Assembly: GCA_965221345.1 (NCBI GenBank)
Contig: CBDCSD010000002.1
Location: 124,001 to 188,000, forward strand
DNA: 64,000 nt
Reading direction: 5' to 3'
Source: Bin5 sp965221345
Lineage (GTDB): Bacteria > Chloroflexota > Anaerolineae > Caldilineales > Caldilineaceae
The notes beneath the pieces were generated by a model. It searched no databases. It saw only the letters and a program-made list of their open reading frames with translations, and was not told the origin of the DNA. The stretch's first letter is position 1, and the number at the start of each line of letters is the position of its first letter. The position numbers and the translations under genes were made by a program. This document shows, piece by piece, positions 33,921 through 42,822 of this stretch.

Positions 33921-34859
33921 TCAGGAAGATACGGCCCCCCTGCCGGCGCGGCCAAGGGAGAATTGCAGCGTGGACATGCCGATGATGATCAGAACCAGCA
34001 CCAGGGCAATGGCGGTGGCATAGCCGTGCTGCGTACGGGCTGTGCCCAGGCCAAGCTGGTAGATATAGGTGACTACCGTCTCCGAGCTGTGGAAGGGGCC
34101 GCCACCCGTTAGTGTATACACCAGATCGAAAACGCGCATTGCGTCTATCGAGGTAATGACGGAGGCCACGACCAACACTTCACGCAGCAGCGGGATCGTA
34201 ACCCGCGTTGATAGTTGCCAGGGTGTGGCGCCGTCGAGACGGGCGCTCTCCTGGAGCTCGCGCGGGATGGCCTGCAGGCCGGCGATGAGCAGGAACATGG
34301 TGAATCCAAAGTTGCGCCAGATATGGACTGCGATCACTACAAAGACGTTGAGCGTGCGCGTTCCCAGCCAGCCGAATTTTGGACCGTCGAGGCCGACCGC
34401 GCGCAGCATGCTGTCGACGATACCCAGGGTAGGGTCGAGCAGGAAGTTGAACAAGATTCCAACGACCACCAACGAGAGCACAAAGGGCACGAAGAAGATA
34501 CTGCGAAACCATTTGGCGAATCTAGGGTCCGACTCCAGGATGATGGCGAAGAGCAGGGCGATCCCGACCTGGAAGAGGAGGCAGCCGACCACGAACAGGA
34601 AGCTGTTGCGCAACGCGCCCCAGAAGAACTCGTCACCGGCCATCTGAACGAAGTTTGCCAGACCGGTGAATCTGAGCGTGGAAAAGCTGATCCCAGTCCA
34701 GTCGGTAAACCCGATCACCACCGTGCCGAACAACGGCAGGATGAGGAAAAGGGTATAGAAGAAGAAGGCGGGCGCTATGAGGATCAGCGCAAAGCGTCCA
34801 TCATAGCGGCCCTTGCGCGGGCCCTGGTCTGACCCGCCCGTCAGCGGAAAGCGCCGCAT
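33921..34859 (-). CDS. Carbohydrate ABC transporter permease, MalF type (pair 1)
   Basis: 312 residues; six hydrophobic segments after a short basic N-terminus. EAA loop ELQESARLDGATPWQLSTRV followed by TIPLLREV. It lies 47 bp downstream of the 456-residue solute-binding protein gene, which is therefore its probable binding protein. CUT1-type family assignment is firm, substrate unknown. Confidence 0.9.
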   Translation of the reverse strand: MRRFPLTGGSDQGPRKGRYDGRFALILIAPAFFFYTLFLILPLFGTVVIGFTDWTGISFSTLRFTGLANFVQMAGDEFFWGALRNSFLFVVGCLLFQVGIALLFAIILESDPRFAKWFRSIFFVPFVLSLVVVGILFNFLLDPTLGIVDSMLRAVGLDGPKFGWLGTRTLNVFVVIAVHIWRNFGFTMFLLIAGLQAIPRELQESARLDGATPWQLSTRVTIPLLREVLVVASVITSIDAMRVFDLVYTLTGGGPFHSSETVVTYIYQLGLGTARTQHGYATAIALVLVLIIIGMSTLQFSLGRAGRGAVSS

Positions 34860-34906
34860 TCCTACTCCTTCTCGGGAAGATTTGAGCTACTGTTGTGCGG
34901 CGAGCG

Positions 34907-36277
34907 CTACATGCGCGCCTCGCGCCATTCGAGCACCAGATTCTCGGCGCGTTCTGCGGCCTCTACGGGGGTCAGCGCGCCGCTTAACACGCCGCTGGAG
35001 CCGTGCCAGAGGAGCTCCTGGCCAATGTTGTAGTCCATTGCCCGCTCGATCATGATAGTCAGGGCCGGTGCGTTTTCCAGCAGGTCTATGAGGCGGGATG
35101 ACTCCGGCCGCAGATTTTCCATCGGCGTTGACAGCGGCATGGGAGGCGCCTCGCCGGGCAGATGTTTGTACCAGATCTTGTGCGGTTCCTCGGATTGGAG
35201 GTACCACTTGACGAACTCCTTGGCCTCGGCGGGATGCTCCGATGCCTTGGGCACGATTACGGTGCGGGCGTTGAAGGAGACTTCGTCTGCGTTGCTTTCG
35301 GCGATGTCATCGATGGCCGGCATGAGCATGAACTGGAGGTCGATCTGCGGATTTTCCTGGGCAAACCATTCGCCCAGCAGCCAGCCGCCGGTCTGGAAAA
35401 AGGCGCCGTCGCCGCGGAAGAGTTTACCAAAGGCGGCGGGATAGTCGTCGGAGAGCACGCCCCTGGCGTAGTAATCGTTGTCAAGGAGTTCTTTGATCAG
35501 TTCCCAGACCCTTACGCCGGCCGGATCGGTGAACCGCAGGGGGGACTCGTGGTTAATATCAAGGCCGCGGAGGAAGAGATCGACCGAGCCTTTGACGCCG
35601 AAGGTTCTGATGTAGAGGTGCTGCGCCCAGTGGCCGCCGGGCCATGCGTTCTTGGCACCGATGAGGACGGGGGTGACGCCGGCACTCTTGAACGTCTCAC
35701 AAGCGTCTGTGAAGGCGCTCCAGGTGGTTAGGGTGGCGGGATCGATGCCATGTTCAGCGAGGATTTCTGCGTTGTAGTACATGAGGTTGGCGACGGTCAT
35801 GGCCCAGGGCGCGCCCCAGTAGCGGCCCTTGTAGAGGACAGAGTCGAGGGCGTCGGGGTAGATGGCTCCCTTGCTTTCCTCGACGACGTCGGTAAGGTCC
35901 AAGAGCTGGTCGGCCTCGATAAAGGCGGAAAGCGCGCCGGGTCCGGCGTCGGTCTGTAGGAAATCGGGCACGGCTCCACCGGCAAAGGCGGTTTTGGTGG
36001 CCTGCTCGTAGGCTAAGCCGGAGAAACCGCTGTGGGTGACGTGGATTCCCGGGTGGGCGTTGTTGAAGCTTTCGACGATTTCGTCCATCGCGCCCAACCA
36101 GGGGACGGTCGCCATTTCGGTCCACATTTCAAGCTCGGCGACCATCTCGTCCGGCGCGTCCGATCCCATGTCAGCGGAGTCGTCCGGCGCGGCAACGGGA
36201 GCGCAGGCGGCCAGCAGGCCGGCTCCTGCGACGCTTGTGGCGGCCTGCAGAAAGCTACGTCTACTCAGTTCTTTCAT
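34907..36277 (-). CDS. Extracellular solute-binding protein family 1 (sugar ABC importer, system 1)
   Basis: 456 residues from MKELSRRSFLQAATSVAGAG. The twin-arginine motif SRRSFLQ and lipobox LLAAC mean it is probably exported by Tat and lipid-anchored outside the membrane. An Asp/Ala-rich linker follows, then the MalE-like fold (AELEMWTEMATVPW near the start, and AKEFVKWYLQSEEPHKIWY near the end). It captures a sugar and hands it to the permease pair just downstream. Four extra in-frame codons (METK) precede the chosen start. Confidence 0.9.
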   Translation of the reverse strand: MKELSRRSFLQAATSVAGAGLLAACAPVAAPDDSADMGSDAPDEMVAELEMWTEMATVPWLGAMDEIVESFNNAHPGIHVTHSGFSGLAYEQATKTAFAGGAVPDFLQTDAGPGALSAFIEADQLLDLTDVVEESKGAIYPDALDSVLYKGRYWGAPWAMTVANLMYYNAEILAEHGIDPATLTTWSAFTDACETFKSAGVTPVLIGAKNAWPGGHWAQHLYIRTFGVKGSVDLFLRGLDINHESPLRFTDPAGVRVWELIKELLDNDYYARGVLSDDYPAAFGKLFRGDGAFFQTGGWLLGEWFAQENPQIDLQFMLMPAIDDIAESNADEVSFNARTVIVPKASEHPAEAKEFVKWYLQSEEPHKIWYKHLPGEAPPMPLSTPMENLRPESSRLIDLLENAPALTIMIERAMDYNIGQELLWHGSSGVLSGALTPVEAAERAENLVLEWREARM

Positions 36278-36289
36278 CTTTGTCTCCAT

Positions 36290-36612
36290 AACGGTGGCGT
36301 TTTACGGGTAACGCGAATCTATGTCTCAACTGCAATCCGCTTGATCAGAGTATGGGCCGTGATAGTCCAGTGCACTACGGCGCGGCCCCATGAATGCGAG
36401 AATTGCCCGGTTTGTCCTGGCACGCGCCCACGGAACTGCCGGCAGGCGGGTTTGCTTGCTATGTTGGCACGGTCCCAGGCAACCGTTCTACTTTGAGCAA
36501 CGGGAAAAACGAATGGATAGACGGTTGTGCGGCGACAAGGAATGGGACAGAGTACCGGGAAGACGGGGGCGAGACGCCCCCGACCCCAGGTTCATGTCAT
36601 GAGCGCAGAGCG
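36290..36612. other. Intergenic region between the two solute-binding protein genes, with GC hairpin
   Basis: 323 bp without a credible gene. At 36565-36581 the perfect inverted repeat GGGGGCG-AGA-CGCCCCC lies about 30 bp downstream of the end of the 457-residue binding-protein gene (read leftward). It could end or stabilise that transcript; it has no T-run. The remainder should hold the promoter for the 456-residue binding-protein gene. Confidence 0.5.
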
Positions 36613-37986
36613 TTACGAATTGTACTTGTCGATGATACGCTGTACTTCGGTTTCGGCGGCCGCCATGAGTTCGCCCAGTTCCTGGTCGGTATGCACGGCC
36701 AGATCCCAAAGCTCATTCATGGCCTTTTGCGCTTCCTGAGCGCCTTTGAACAGTGCCCAGAAGCGGGTATTTGTGGCGTAGGCGGGCATCTCAGCGGCGA
36801 TCTGCATGAACTCCTTGCCCTCGACCGCGTCCAACCATCTCTGGTCAGCGAAGTGACTCTTGGTGAAGGGGAAGTAGCCGGTTTCGAGACAGAATTCGAG
36901 ATAGGGATCGCCGAGCGCCCACCACTCAGAGAATTGGTAGGCGGCGGCTTCGCGATCTTTGTCATCCTGAACCGGCATCCACAGCTCTTTGTCGTACCAA
37001 GGGGTTGCGGTGATACGGTGCACGGGATGGCTGGGTGTGTAAAGGGCGCCGAGTCCACCTTCTCCAATTTGCATTTCAAAGTCGAGCAGGCCCCAGTTTC
37101 CAACCTCCTGAAAGACGACTTTTCCGGAAGCGAGACCCTTTTCGGGCGGTTTTTCGGTAGCGCCGCCGGCGGCATAGAGGTCGCGCAGAAACTGGAGTGA
37201 ATCGCGGACGCCGTCGTTGTTGATAGTAGCGTTGGTGCCGGTCTCGTCGACGTATTGTTGGCCGGCGGTCCAGGGCAGATATTCCTGGATACCGAAGGCC
37301 TGCCAGAGGGCGACACCCCAGATGTCGACCTCGTTGGCGTTGAAGCCGTCCTCATCGGGGCGCTTGCCACTCATGTCGCGCGTGACGGCAACACTCCATT
37401 CGATGACGTCATCCCAGGTCCAGTCCTTGGGCGGAGGATCCATGCCGGAATCTTCCAGGGCGGCGACGTTGTAGGCAAAGAGCACGACGACCTGCTCATA
37501 GGGCATGCCCCAGAAGTAGCCACCCACGGTCTTGGGGGCGTAGATGGCCTCGATGCCATCAACAAAGTTGTCGAAGTCAACGCCGGAAGCTTCCATGTAG
37601 TCCTGCTGGTTAACGATCAAGCCCTCTTCGATGGCCTTGATAACAGAGCCGTAACCAGCCCAGAACAGGTCGGGCGCTGTGCCGGCGGCGAGGTCTGCTT
37701 GTACACGGGACATCTCATAGCCTGTCTTGAGTTCTACCTGAATGTCCGTGCCCGGAATCACGGAGTCGTAGCGTTCGAGAATCAGTCGCTGGTTGCCGCC
37801 GAGCATATTGGTGTCCGGGTGCGGATAGGTATAAACGACCGTATATCCTTCGGCGGCGGGCATATCGCCCTCGTCGGATGCTGCGCCGGGGGCAGGGGCT
37901 GGCCCGCAGGCGGCCAGGATGGCGCCGGCGGCGGTAACACCGGACAAGCTCAGAAAATCACGGCGGCTGACTCTGCGTTTGATCAT
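36613..37986 (-). CDS. Extracellular solute-binding protein family 1 (sugar ABC importer, system 2)
   Basis: 457 residues. Tat signal SRRDFLSLSGVTAAGAILA followed by lipobox ILAAC. The mature part has the MalE-like features: an N-terminal lobe around YDSVIPGTDIQVELKTGYEM, DLAAGTAPDLFWAGY, and a late Trp-rich hinge (KDWTWDDVIEW). It begins the leftward cluster of two binding proteins and four permeases. Since pair 1 stands right behind the other binding protein, this one may belong to pair 2 at the far end, but either match is possible. Confidence 0.88.
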   Translation of the reverse strand: MIKRRVSRRDFLSLSGVTAAGAILAACGPAPAPGAASDEGDMPAAEGYTVVYTYPHPDTNMLGGNQRLILERYDSVIPGTDIQVELKTGYEMSRVQADLAAGTAPDLFWAGYGSVIKAIEEGLIVNQQDYMEASGVDFDNFVDGIEAIYAPKTVGGYFWGMPYEQVVVLFAYNVAALEDSGMDPPPKDWTWDDVIEWSVAVTRDMSGKRPDEDGFNANEVDIWGVALWQAFGIQEYLPWTAGQQYVDETGTNATINNDGVRDSLQFLRDLYAAGGATEKPPEKGLASGKVVFQEVGNWGLLDFEMQIGEGGLGALYTPSHPVHRITATPWYDKELWMPVQDDKDREAAAYQFSEWWALGDPYLEFCLETGYFPFTKSHFADQRWLDAVEGKEFMQIAAEMPAYATNTRFWALFKGAQEAQKAMNELWDLAVHTDQELGELMAAAETEVQRIIDKYNS

Positions 37987-38372
37987 GATGGTTTCCTTTG
38001 TGTGGCAATTGATAGGGGTTTATCCGGTCGAACATCGAAGTATACGCAGTTGGATTCTTGCCGAGGGGAACAAAAATACTATAGATTATGGTGCCGCGGG
38101 TGTCAAGTTCGCGAAATCTGTAGAGTGTATCGAAGATTTAGGCCAGACGTTGTTTGAACTGTGATTCTTGGAACTAGAAGATGGGCAGGATTACAGGCGA
38201 TGGTTCGATTCCTGTTCAGATGGAAGATTTTCATCTATTGCAGTTTTCGGCCGCTTGTATTCTTCCGAACTGATGTTACAATCAGCCGATACCCGCTTGA
38301 AGTGCCCACCGCCAACTGTACTGTTGCCCTGAAGCAAGACAAGGGCAAGCCCACACAGGAACAGACTATCCG
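37987..38372. other. Divergent control region between the ABC importer cluster and the MFS gene
   Basis: 386 bp. Genes point away on both sides, so both promoters must lie here; I cannot pick boxes with confidence. It contains one copy of a dispersed repeat (38185-38220) also found at 56264. The piece GGTTCGATTCC inside it resembles a tRNA T-loop, but no tRNA can be folded around it. Confidence 0.5.
38185..38220 (+). repeat. Dispersed intergenic repeat, copy 1
   Basis: GCAGGATTACAGGCGATGGT followed by TCGATTCCTGTTCAG aligns with 56264-56299 at roughly 30 of 36 positions. Both copies are intergenic. The related AATCAGGACAATCAGGATT words beside copy 2 suggest a decayed family of short repeats. 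Confidence 0.6.
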
Positions 38373-39590
38373 ATGTCAGCAACAGCAGATCGCCGCGCAG
38401 AAGCAGCTACCGAACCGAACGAACCATCTGAGAGCAGGGAGTTTCAGACCAGAGAGGTAGTCACGATCGCGACGGGACATTTTGTCCACGACAGTTACAG
38501 CGCGTTTGTGGCCCCGTTGCTACCCCTTATCCGGGAGAAATTGGCGATCGACTACGCTGCGATCGGGGGCTTGGCGATATTTTTGCAGATTCCCAGCCTG
38601 CTTCAACCGTTTATCGGCCACCTCGCGGACAGGATCAGCCTGAGGTACTTCATCATACTGGCTCCGGCAACGACGGCCACACTGTGCGGGCTGCTGGGTC
38701 TGTCGAACAGCTATTCACTGCTGGCGATCCTGCTGTTTGTAGTTGGCTTGAGCGCAGCTGCCTTCCATGCGCCGGCGCCGGCATTGGTCGGGCGCATCTC
38801 GGGCGACCGGCTGGGGAGGGGCATGAGCATTTTCATGGCGGCCGGGGAGCTGGGCCGTACGGTAGGGCCGGTGGTTGTGATCGCAGCTGTGAGTTGGTTT
38901 GGACTTGAGGGGATTTGGCGGGTGGCTGTCTTTGGCTGGTTGGCTTCGGTTTTCCTGTACTGGCGCTTGCGCGGCATCTCGGCGCGGCCTGCGCAGGGCA
39001 GAAGGCTTTCCTTTCGGGAGATGTTGCCTGCAGCGCGACAGGTGTACCCTCCGCTGCTTTGGATCATGGCGTCGCGTGTTTTCATGTCGATCTCGATGAC
39101 GACCTACTTACCGATTTTCATGCAGGATGTGAAGGGGTATGAGTTCGAGGTTGCAGGGCTTTCCTTAACGCTGTTGGAAGGGGCAGGTGTTGTAGGCGCG
39201 TTAACTGTGGGCACAGCCAGCGACTGGTTGGGGCGGAGGCGGATCCTGATTGTTCTCTTTTTGGTGGCCCCGCTCCTGTTTCTGGGCTTCCAAAACAGTA
39301 CGGGCTGGTTGCTCTTCGCATTTCTGGTGCCACTTGGATTTACGATGATCTCGCCAACTGCTGTGTTGTTGGCAGTTGTGCAGGACAACTTTCGTCGGAA
39401 TCGTGCCTTGGCAAACGGTCTTTTTCTGATGGCCAATTTCGTCATCCGGTCGCCCGCCTTGTGGTTGCTGGGGTTCATGGCAGACAGATTCGGGCTTTCG
39501 ACCGCGTTTCTGATCAGTGGGCTGATCGCCTTTGTGGGCGTGCCGGCCGTCCTGAGGCTGCCGGAGCGTCGACAGGAAGATTCCCAGTAG
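38373..39590 (+). CDS. MFS transporter, fosmidomycin-resistance (Fsr)-like
   Basis: 405 residues, about 12 membrane segments. The first helix region TIATGHFVHDSYSAFVAPLLP and the loop GHLADRISLRYF match the Fsr-like branch of the major facilitator superfamily, drug/proton antiporters. A second-half motif GTASDWLGRRRI is the usual MFS loop 8-9. The substrate is unknown. It ends 8 bp before the convergent dgkA-like gene, leaving no room for a separate terminator. Confidence 0.85.
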   Translation: MSATADRRAEAATEPNEPSESREFQTREVVTIATGHFVHDSYSAFVAPLLPLIREKLAIDYAAIGGLAIFLQIPSLLQPFIGHLADRISLRYFIILAPATTATLCGLLGLSNSYSLLAILLFVVGLSAAAFHAPAPALVGRISGDRLGRGMSIFMAAGELGRTVGPVVVIAAVSWFGLEGIWRVAVFGWLASVFLYWRLRGISARPAQGRRLSFREMLPAARQVYPPLLWIMASRVFMSISMTTYLPIFMQDVKGYEFEVAGLSLTLLEGAGVVGALTVGTASDWLGRRRILIVLFLVAPLLFLGFQNSTGWLLFAFLVPLGFTMISPTAVLLAVVQDNFRRNRALANGLFLMANFVIRSPALWLLGFMADRFGLSTAFLISGLIAFVGVPAVLRLPERRQEDSQ

Positions 39591-39597
39591 AGGACTA

Positions 39598-39975
39598 TCA
39601 GAAGAACAGCTGCCAGATGCGGGGCAGAAAGATGATCAGGCCGGCGGCGGCGCTGCCCAACGCCACCACCAGGATGGCACCGGCGGCCGTGTCCTTTGCT
39701 ATTTTGGCGAGAGGATGAAATGTGGGTGAGGCCAAGTCCACCAGCGCTTCGAAGGCGGTATTGAGAAGCTCCAAGCCGAAGACCAGCGCTATCAGAGCTA
39801 CGACTACGGCCCACTCTACTCGACTGATGCGCAAGGCAAAGCCGGCGATGGCAGCGGCTGCGGCGAAGCCGAAGTGAATGCGGAGATTGCGTTCGCTGTG
39901 AAGTGCGTGGCGCAGTCCGGCGAAGGCGAAGGCAAGACTCTGCCAGAAGCTCCGGGCGCGAGCAGGGGGCTTCAT
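39598..39975 (-). CDS. dgkA: Diacylglycerol/undecaprenol kinase family protein
   Basis: 125 residues with three membrane helices, as DgkA-like kinases have. The family signature ELLNTAFEALVDLAS (catalytic Glu and metal-binding region) is present, and an N-terminal Arg-rich amphipathic part precedes it (RNLRIHFGF). In Gram-positive-type organisms this gene phosphorylates undecaprenol for wall synthesis. It starts at the base after the ybeY stop, the common ybeY-dgkA arrangement seen in Firmicutes and Chloroflexota. Confidence 0.9.
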   Translation of the reverse strand: MKPPARARSFWQSLAFAFAGLRHALHSERNLRIHFGFAAAAAIAGFALRISRVEWAVVVALIALVFGLELLNTAFEALVDLASPTFHPLAKIAKDTAAGAILVVALGSAAAGLIIFLPRIWQLFF

Positions 39976-40485
39976 CTACCGGTCCGGGGCTGTTAGCCGA
40001 GGCGTAAGATCCTCGGCAGTCAAAGTGGAGAGGATCTCGGTCTGTTTGCGCCACATTGCCGCCTGCCGCGTCTCAGTGTCATGGTCATAGCCAAGCAGGT
40101 GCAGGGTGCCGTGAACGACCAGGAGTTGCAGCTCTGCGGCCAGGGAGTGGCCGTATTGCCGGGCTTGGCGTGAGGCATAGGGGAAAGCCAGCAACAGATC
40201 GCCCAATTCGGCGTCCAGTTCCGCGGCCAGGCCGTCAGGCATTTCGGCGATGGAGGGCGATCCCTCGTTGATGGCGAAACTCAACACATCCGTCGGGGCA
40301 TCCTCCTGGCGGTAGACGCGGTTGTAGCGCTGCACTTCGTCGTCGTCCACCACCAGAATCGATAACGAGCGCTGGGGCCGCCCACAGGCATGCAGGGCCG
40401 CTTGAGCCGCGGCCACAAGCCAAGCCTCATCCAAACTCGCCTGAAATCGTTCGTCAATTTGAATGAGAATATGCTCGTTCGTCAT
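39976..40485 (-). CDS. ybeY: rRNA maturation endoribonuclease YbeY
   Basis: 169 residues from MTNEHILIQIDERFQ; ten more in-frame codons upstream are probably not used. The zinc site HGTLHLLGYDHD (three His) is intact, and TDVLSFAIN precedes it as in the family. YbeY processes 16S rRNA 3' ends and takes part in ribosome quality control. It is directly coupled to the dgkA-like gene. Confidence 0.95.
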   Translation of the reverse strand: MTNEHILIQIDERFQASLDEAWLVAAAQAALHACGRPQRSLSILVVDDDEVQRYNRVYRQEDAPTDVLSFAINEGSPSIAEMPDGLAAELDAELGDLLLAFPYASRQARQYGHSLAAELQLLVVHGTLHLLGYDHDTETRQAAMWRKQTEILSTLTAEDLTPRLTAPDR

Positions 40486-40737
40486 CGAAAGTATCCAGTC
40501 GGACGCACTATTCATTTCTTAAACTGTTGTAGCAGACGGACGGTCACGAACCAAGGGAGAGTGGTCTACAGCCATTGCCGCCGCGCGGTACCATTATACC
40601 GCCGGACATGACCAGGGCAATTTCTTGTTGAAGTGTGATCGCTTCAGCTAGAATAGAGGTCGATGATCCAAAGCAAGGGGTTCGCTCAGAGGTCGGCCAT
40701 GTACCGCGAGCCACTATAACGATAGGCAATTACTGTC

Positions 40738-42024
40738 ATGTTTTTTGATCGAGCCAAGATCCATGTGGAGGGCGGGGCCGGTGGCAACGGCATTGTCGCT
40801 TTCCGTCGCGAGAAGTTTATGCCCTTAGGAGGGCCCGCGGGCGGCAATGGCGGCGGGGGCGGGAATATCTATCTCATTGCCGACCCAAGCATGAATACGC
40901 TGCAACAGTTTCGGCGAAAGGTACATTTTCGGGCTGAGCGCGGCAGACACGGCGGCGGCACCAAGAAAGTGGGCGCAACCGGTGAAGACCTGCTGATCCC
41001 GGTGCCAGTGGGGACAATCGCGCGCCTCGCCGATACTGACACAGTCCTAGCTGATCTGGTACGCGACGGGCAGCAAGCCCTGGTCGCGAGAGGAGGCCGC
41101 GCCGGTCGAGGCAACGCTGCGTTCAAGAGCGGGCGCAACCGGGCGCCGCGCTTGGCTGAAAATGGCGAAGTGGGGGAAGAGCGCTGGCTGGAATTGGAAC
41201 TGAAGATCGTAGCCGATGTCGGGATCGTCGGCGTGCCCAATGCGGGCAAATCGACGCTATTGAGCGTCATCAGCGAAGCCACTCCCAAGATTGCCGACTA
41301 TCAATTCACGACAGTTGTTCCCAATTTGGGTGTGGCTGAAGTGAACCACGTGCAGATCGTATTTGCCGACATTCCCGGTCTGCTGGAGGGCGCGCACGAT
41401 GGCGTCGGCCTGGGATTGGAGTTTCTGCGACATGTCGAGCGCAGCCGCGTATTGGTCCACCTTCTTAACGGCGCGAGCCCTGATCCAGCCGGCGATTATG
41501 AAGTCATCAACCAGGAGATGATGCTCTTTAACCCGACATTGGCGAAGCAACCGCAGTTGGTCGTCCTCAACAAGCTTGATCTGCCGCAGGCGAGGGCCAA
41601 GTGGCCGCTACTGCAAGAAGAGTTGGCAGATGCGGGCAACCCCATTTTCGCCATAAGCGCGGTGAGCGGGGAAAACGTGCAGCAACTCCTGTACGATGTA
41701 AAGACGCTTCTGGACGGGCTGCCGGCGCCCGTAGCGACGGAGGAAGTTGAAGAGTTGCCGACGCTCTCGCCCACCGAAGATGAACGGTCGTTCCAAGTCA
41801 CCCGCCTGGATGATGGTCTGTGGCAGGTAGAGGGCGTGGCTATTGAGCGGGTGGCACAGATGACGAATTGGGACTACTACGAGGCCGGTATGCGGTTCCA
41901 GCGGATTTTGTCGGCGATGGGGATCTCCGATTCTTTGCGCAAACTGGGCGTTCAGGACGGAGATACTGTGCAGATTGGCGTGATTGAACTGGTGTGGGGA
42001 TACGAAAACGCGGTGGGAGAATGA
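40738..42024 (+). CDS. obg: Obg/CgtA GTPase
   Basis: 428 residues with the three-domain layout: Gly-rich Obg fold (1-158; GGPAGGNGGGGGNIY, RGGRAGRGNAAFKSGRN), GTPase domain (G1 GVPNAGKST, switch region DYQFTTVVPNLG, G3 DIPGLLEGAHDG, G4 NKLD, G5 SAVSG) and a C-terminal OCT domain from about residue 345 (FQVTRLDDGLWQVEGVAIER). It takes part in 50S assembly and the stringent response. The ATG follows the 250-bp space after ybeY on the other strand; nadD follows on the same strand. Confidence 0.97.
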   Translation: MFFDRAKIHVEGGAGGNGIVAFRREKFMPLGGPAGGNGGGGGNIYLIADPSMNTLQQFRRKVHFRAERGRHGGGTKKVGATGEDLLIPVPVGTIARLADTDTVLADLVRDGQQALVARGGRAGRGNAAFKSGRNRAPRLAENGEVGEERWLELELKIVADVGIVGVPNAGKSTLLSVISEATPKIADYQFTTVVPNLGVAEVNHVQIVFADIPGLLEGAHDGVGLGLEFLRHVERSRVLVHLLNGASPDPAGDYEVINQEMMLFNPTLAKQPQLVVLNKLDLPQARAKWPLLQEELADAGNPIFAISAVSGENVQQLLYDVKTLLDGLPAPVATEEVEELPTLSPTEDERSFQVTRLDDGLWQVEGVAIERVAQMTNWDYYEAGMRFQRILSAMGISDSLRKLGVQDGDTVQIGVIELVWGYENAVGE

Positions 42025-42132
42025 GAACTTCAGTTGCGGGTGTTCGGTCGCCAGTGGTCAGGTCGGTCACTGTTCAGAAGCCGGCAGCACTGGTCTCAGG
42101 TCTCAGGCTACAGGTCAGCGGGCAGTGGTAGG

Positions 42133-42759
42133 ATGAGTATAGAAGACAAACGCAGGGGCAAGCGCATCGGCGTTTTCGGCGGCACCTTCGATCCGATACA
42201 TATTGGGCATCTGGTGTTGGCAGTGGAGGCGCGCCATCAGTTGCAGTTGGATCAGGTTGTACTGGCGCCGGCCGGCGATCCTCCGCATAAGCATGGCGAC
42301 CCGTTATCCCCTTTGCATCACCGGGTGGCCATGTGTCGCTTGGCGATTGCCGACGACAACGAGCTCGGCATCAGTCTTATTGACGCCGAGCGCCCAGGCC
42401 CCCACTACACGTCGGATATGCTGCGGCTGTTTCGCAATGAGATGGAGGCGGACGCGCAGATCTATTTTCTAATGGGGCTGGACAGTTTACGCGACTTGCC
42501 CACTTGGCATGAGCCGAAGTGGCTGGTGCGAAACTGCCGGCTGGTAGCTCTGCGACGCCACGATGTAGAGATCGACTGGGCTAACTTGGAAGCGGTTCTG
42601 CCCGGCGTGAGCGACCGGGTTGATGTTCTGGACATGCCTGCACTGGAGATCGCAAGCAGAGCTCTGCGGGAAAGGGTACGTACGGAGCAACCGATTCGCT
42701 ATCAGGTCCCCTGCGCGGTCGAGCGCTACATACGTGAAAAGAGGCTATACCGGTCATAG
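42133..42759 (+). CDS. nadD: Nicotinate-nucleotide adenylyltransferase
   Basis: 208 residues from MSIEDKRRGKRIGVFGG. GGTFDPIHIGHL carries the nucleotidyltransferase HxGH motif, and DPPHKHGDPLSPLHHRV and GLDSLRDLPTWHEP are NadD-typical. The late ISSTxIR motif is altered to IASRALR. It makes NaAD from NaMN in NAD synthesis. The frame is open back to 42034, but that stretch is low in complexity and the ATG at 42133 has GGTAGG before it. Obg-nadD neighbourhood is common. Confidence 0.92.
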   Translation: MSIEDKRRGKRIGVFGGTFDPIHIGHLVLAVEARHQLQLDQVVLAPAGDPPHKHGDPLSPLHHRVAMCRLAIADDNELGISLIDAERPGPHYTSDMLRLFRNEMEADAQIYFLMGLDSLRDLPTWHEPKWLVRNCRLVALRRHDVEIDWANLEAVLPGVSDRVDVLDMPALEIASRALRERVRTEQPIRYQVPCAVERYIREKRLYRS

Positions 42760-42822
42760 AAACAGACTATGGGACAGACCGAGGGTGCCAACCCTCCACT
42801 TTGCGCCTCTGATTCCCTGTTA

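Noticed and set aside
33911..33955. Upstream start of the MalG-type permease (MAAPAGGPYLPEG...)
   Set aside because: It overlaps the end of the previous gene and has no hydrophobic or family character; the inner ATG is better placed.
38195..38215. tRNA-like T-arm motif GGTTCGATTCC
   Set aside because: No acceptor, D or anticodon arms can be placed around it; the motif belongs to a short dispersed repeat also found at 56264.
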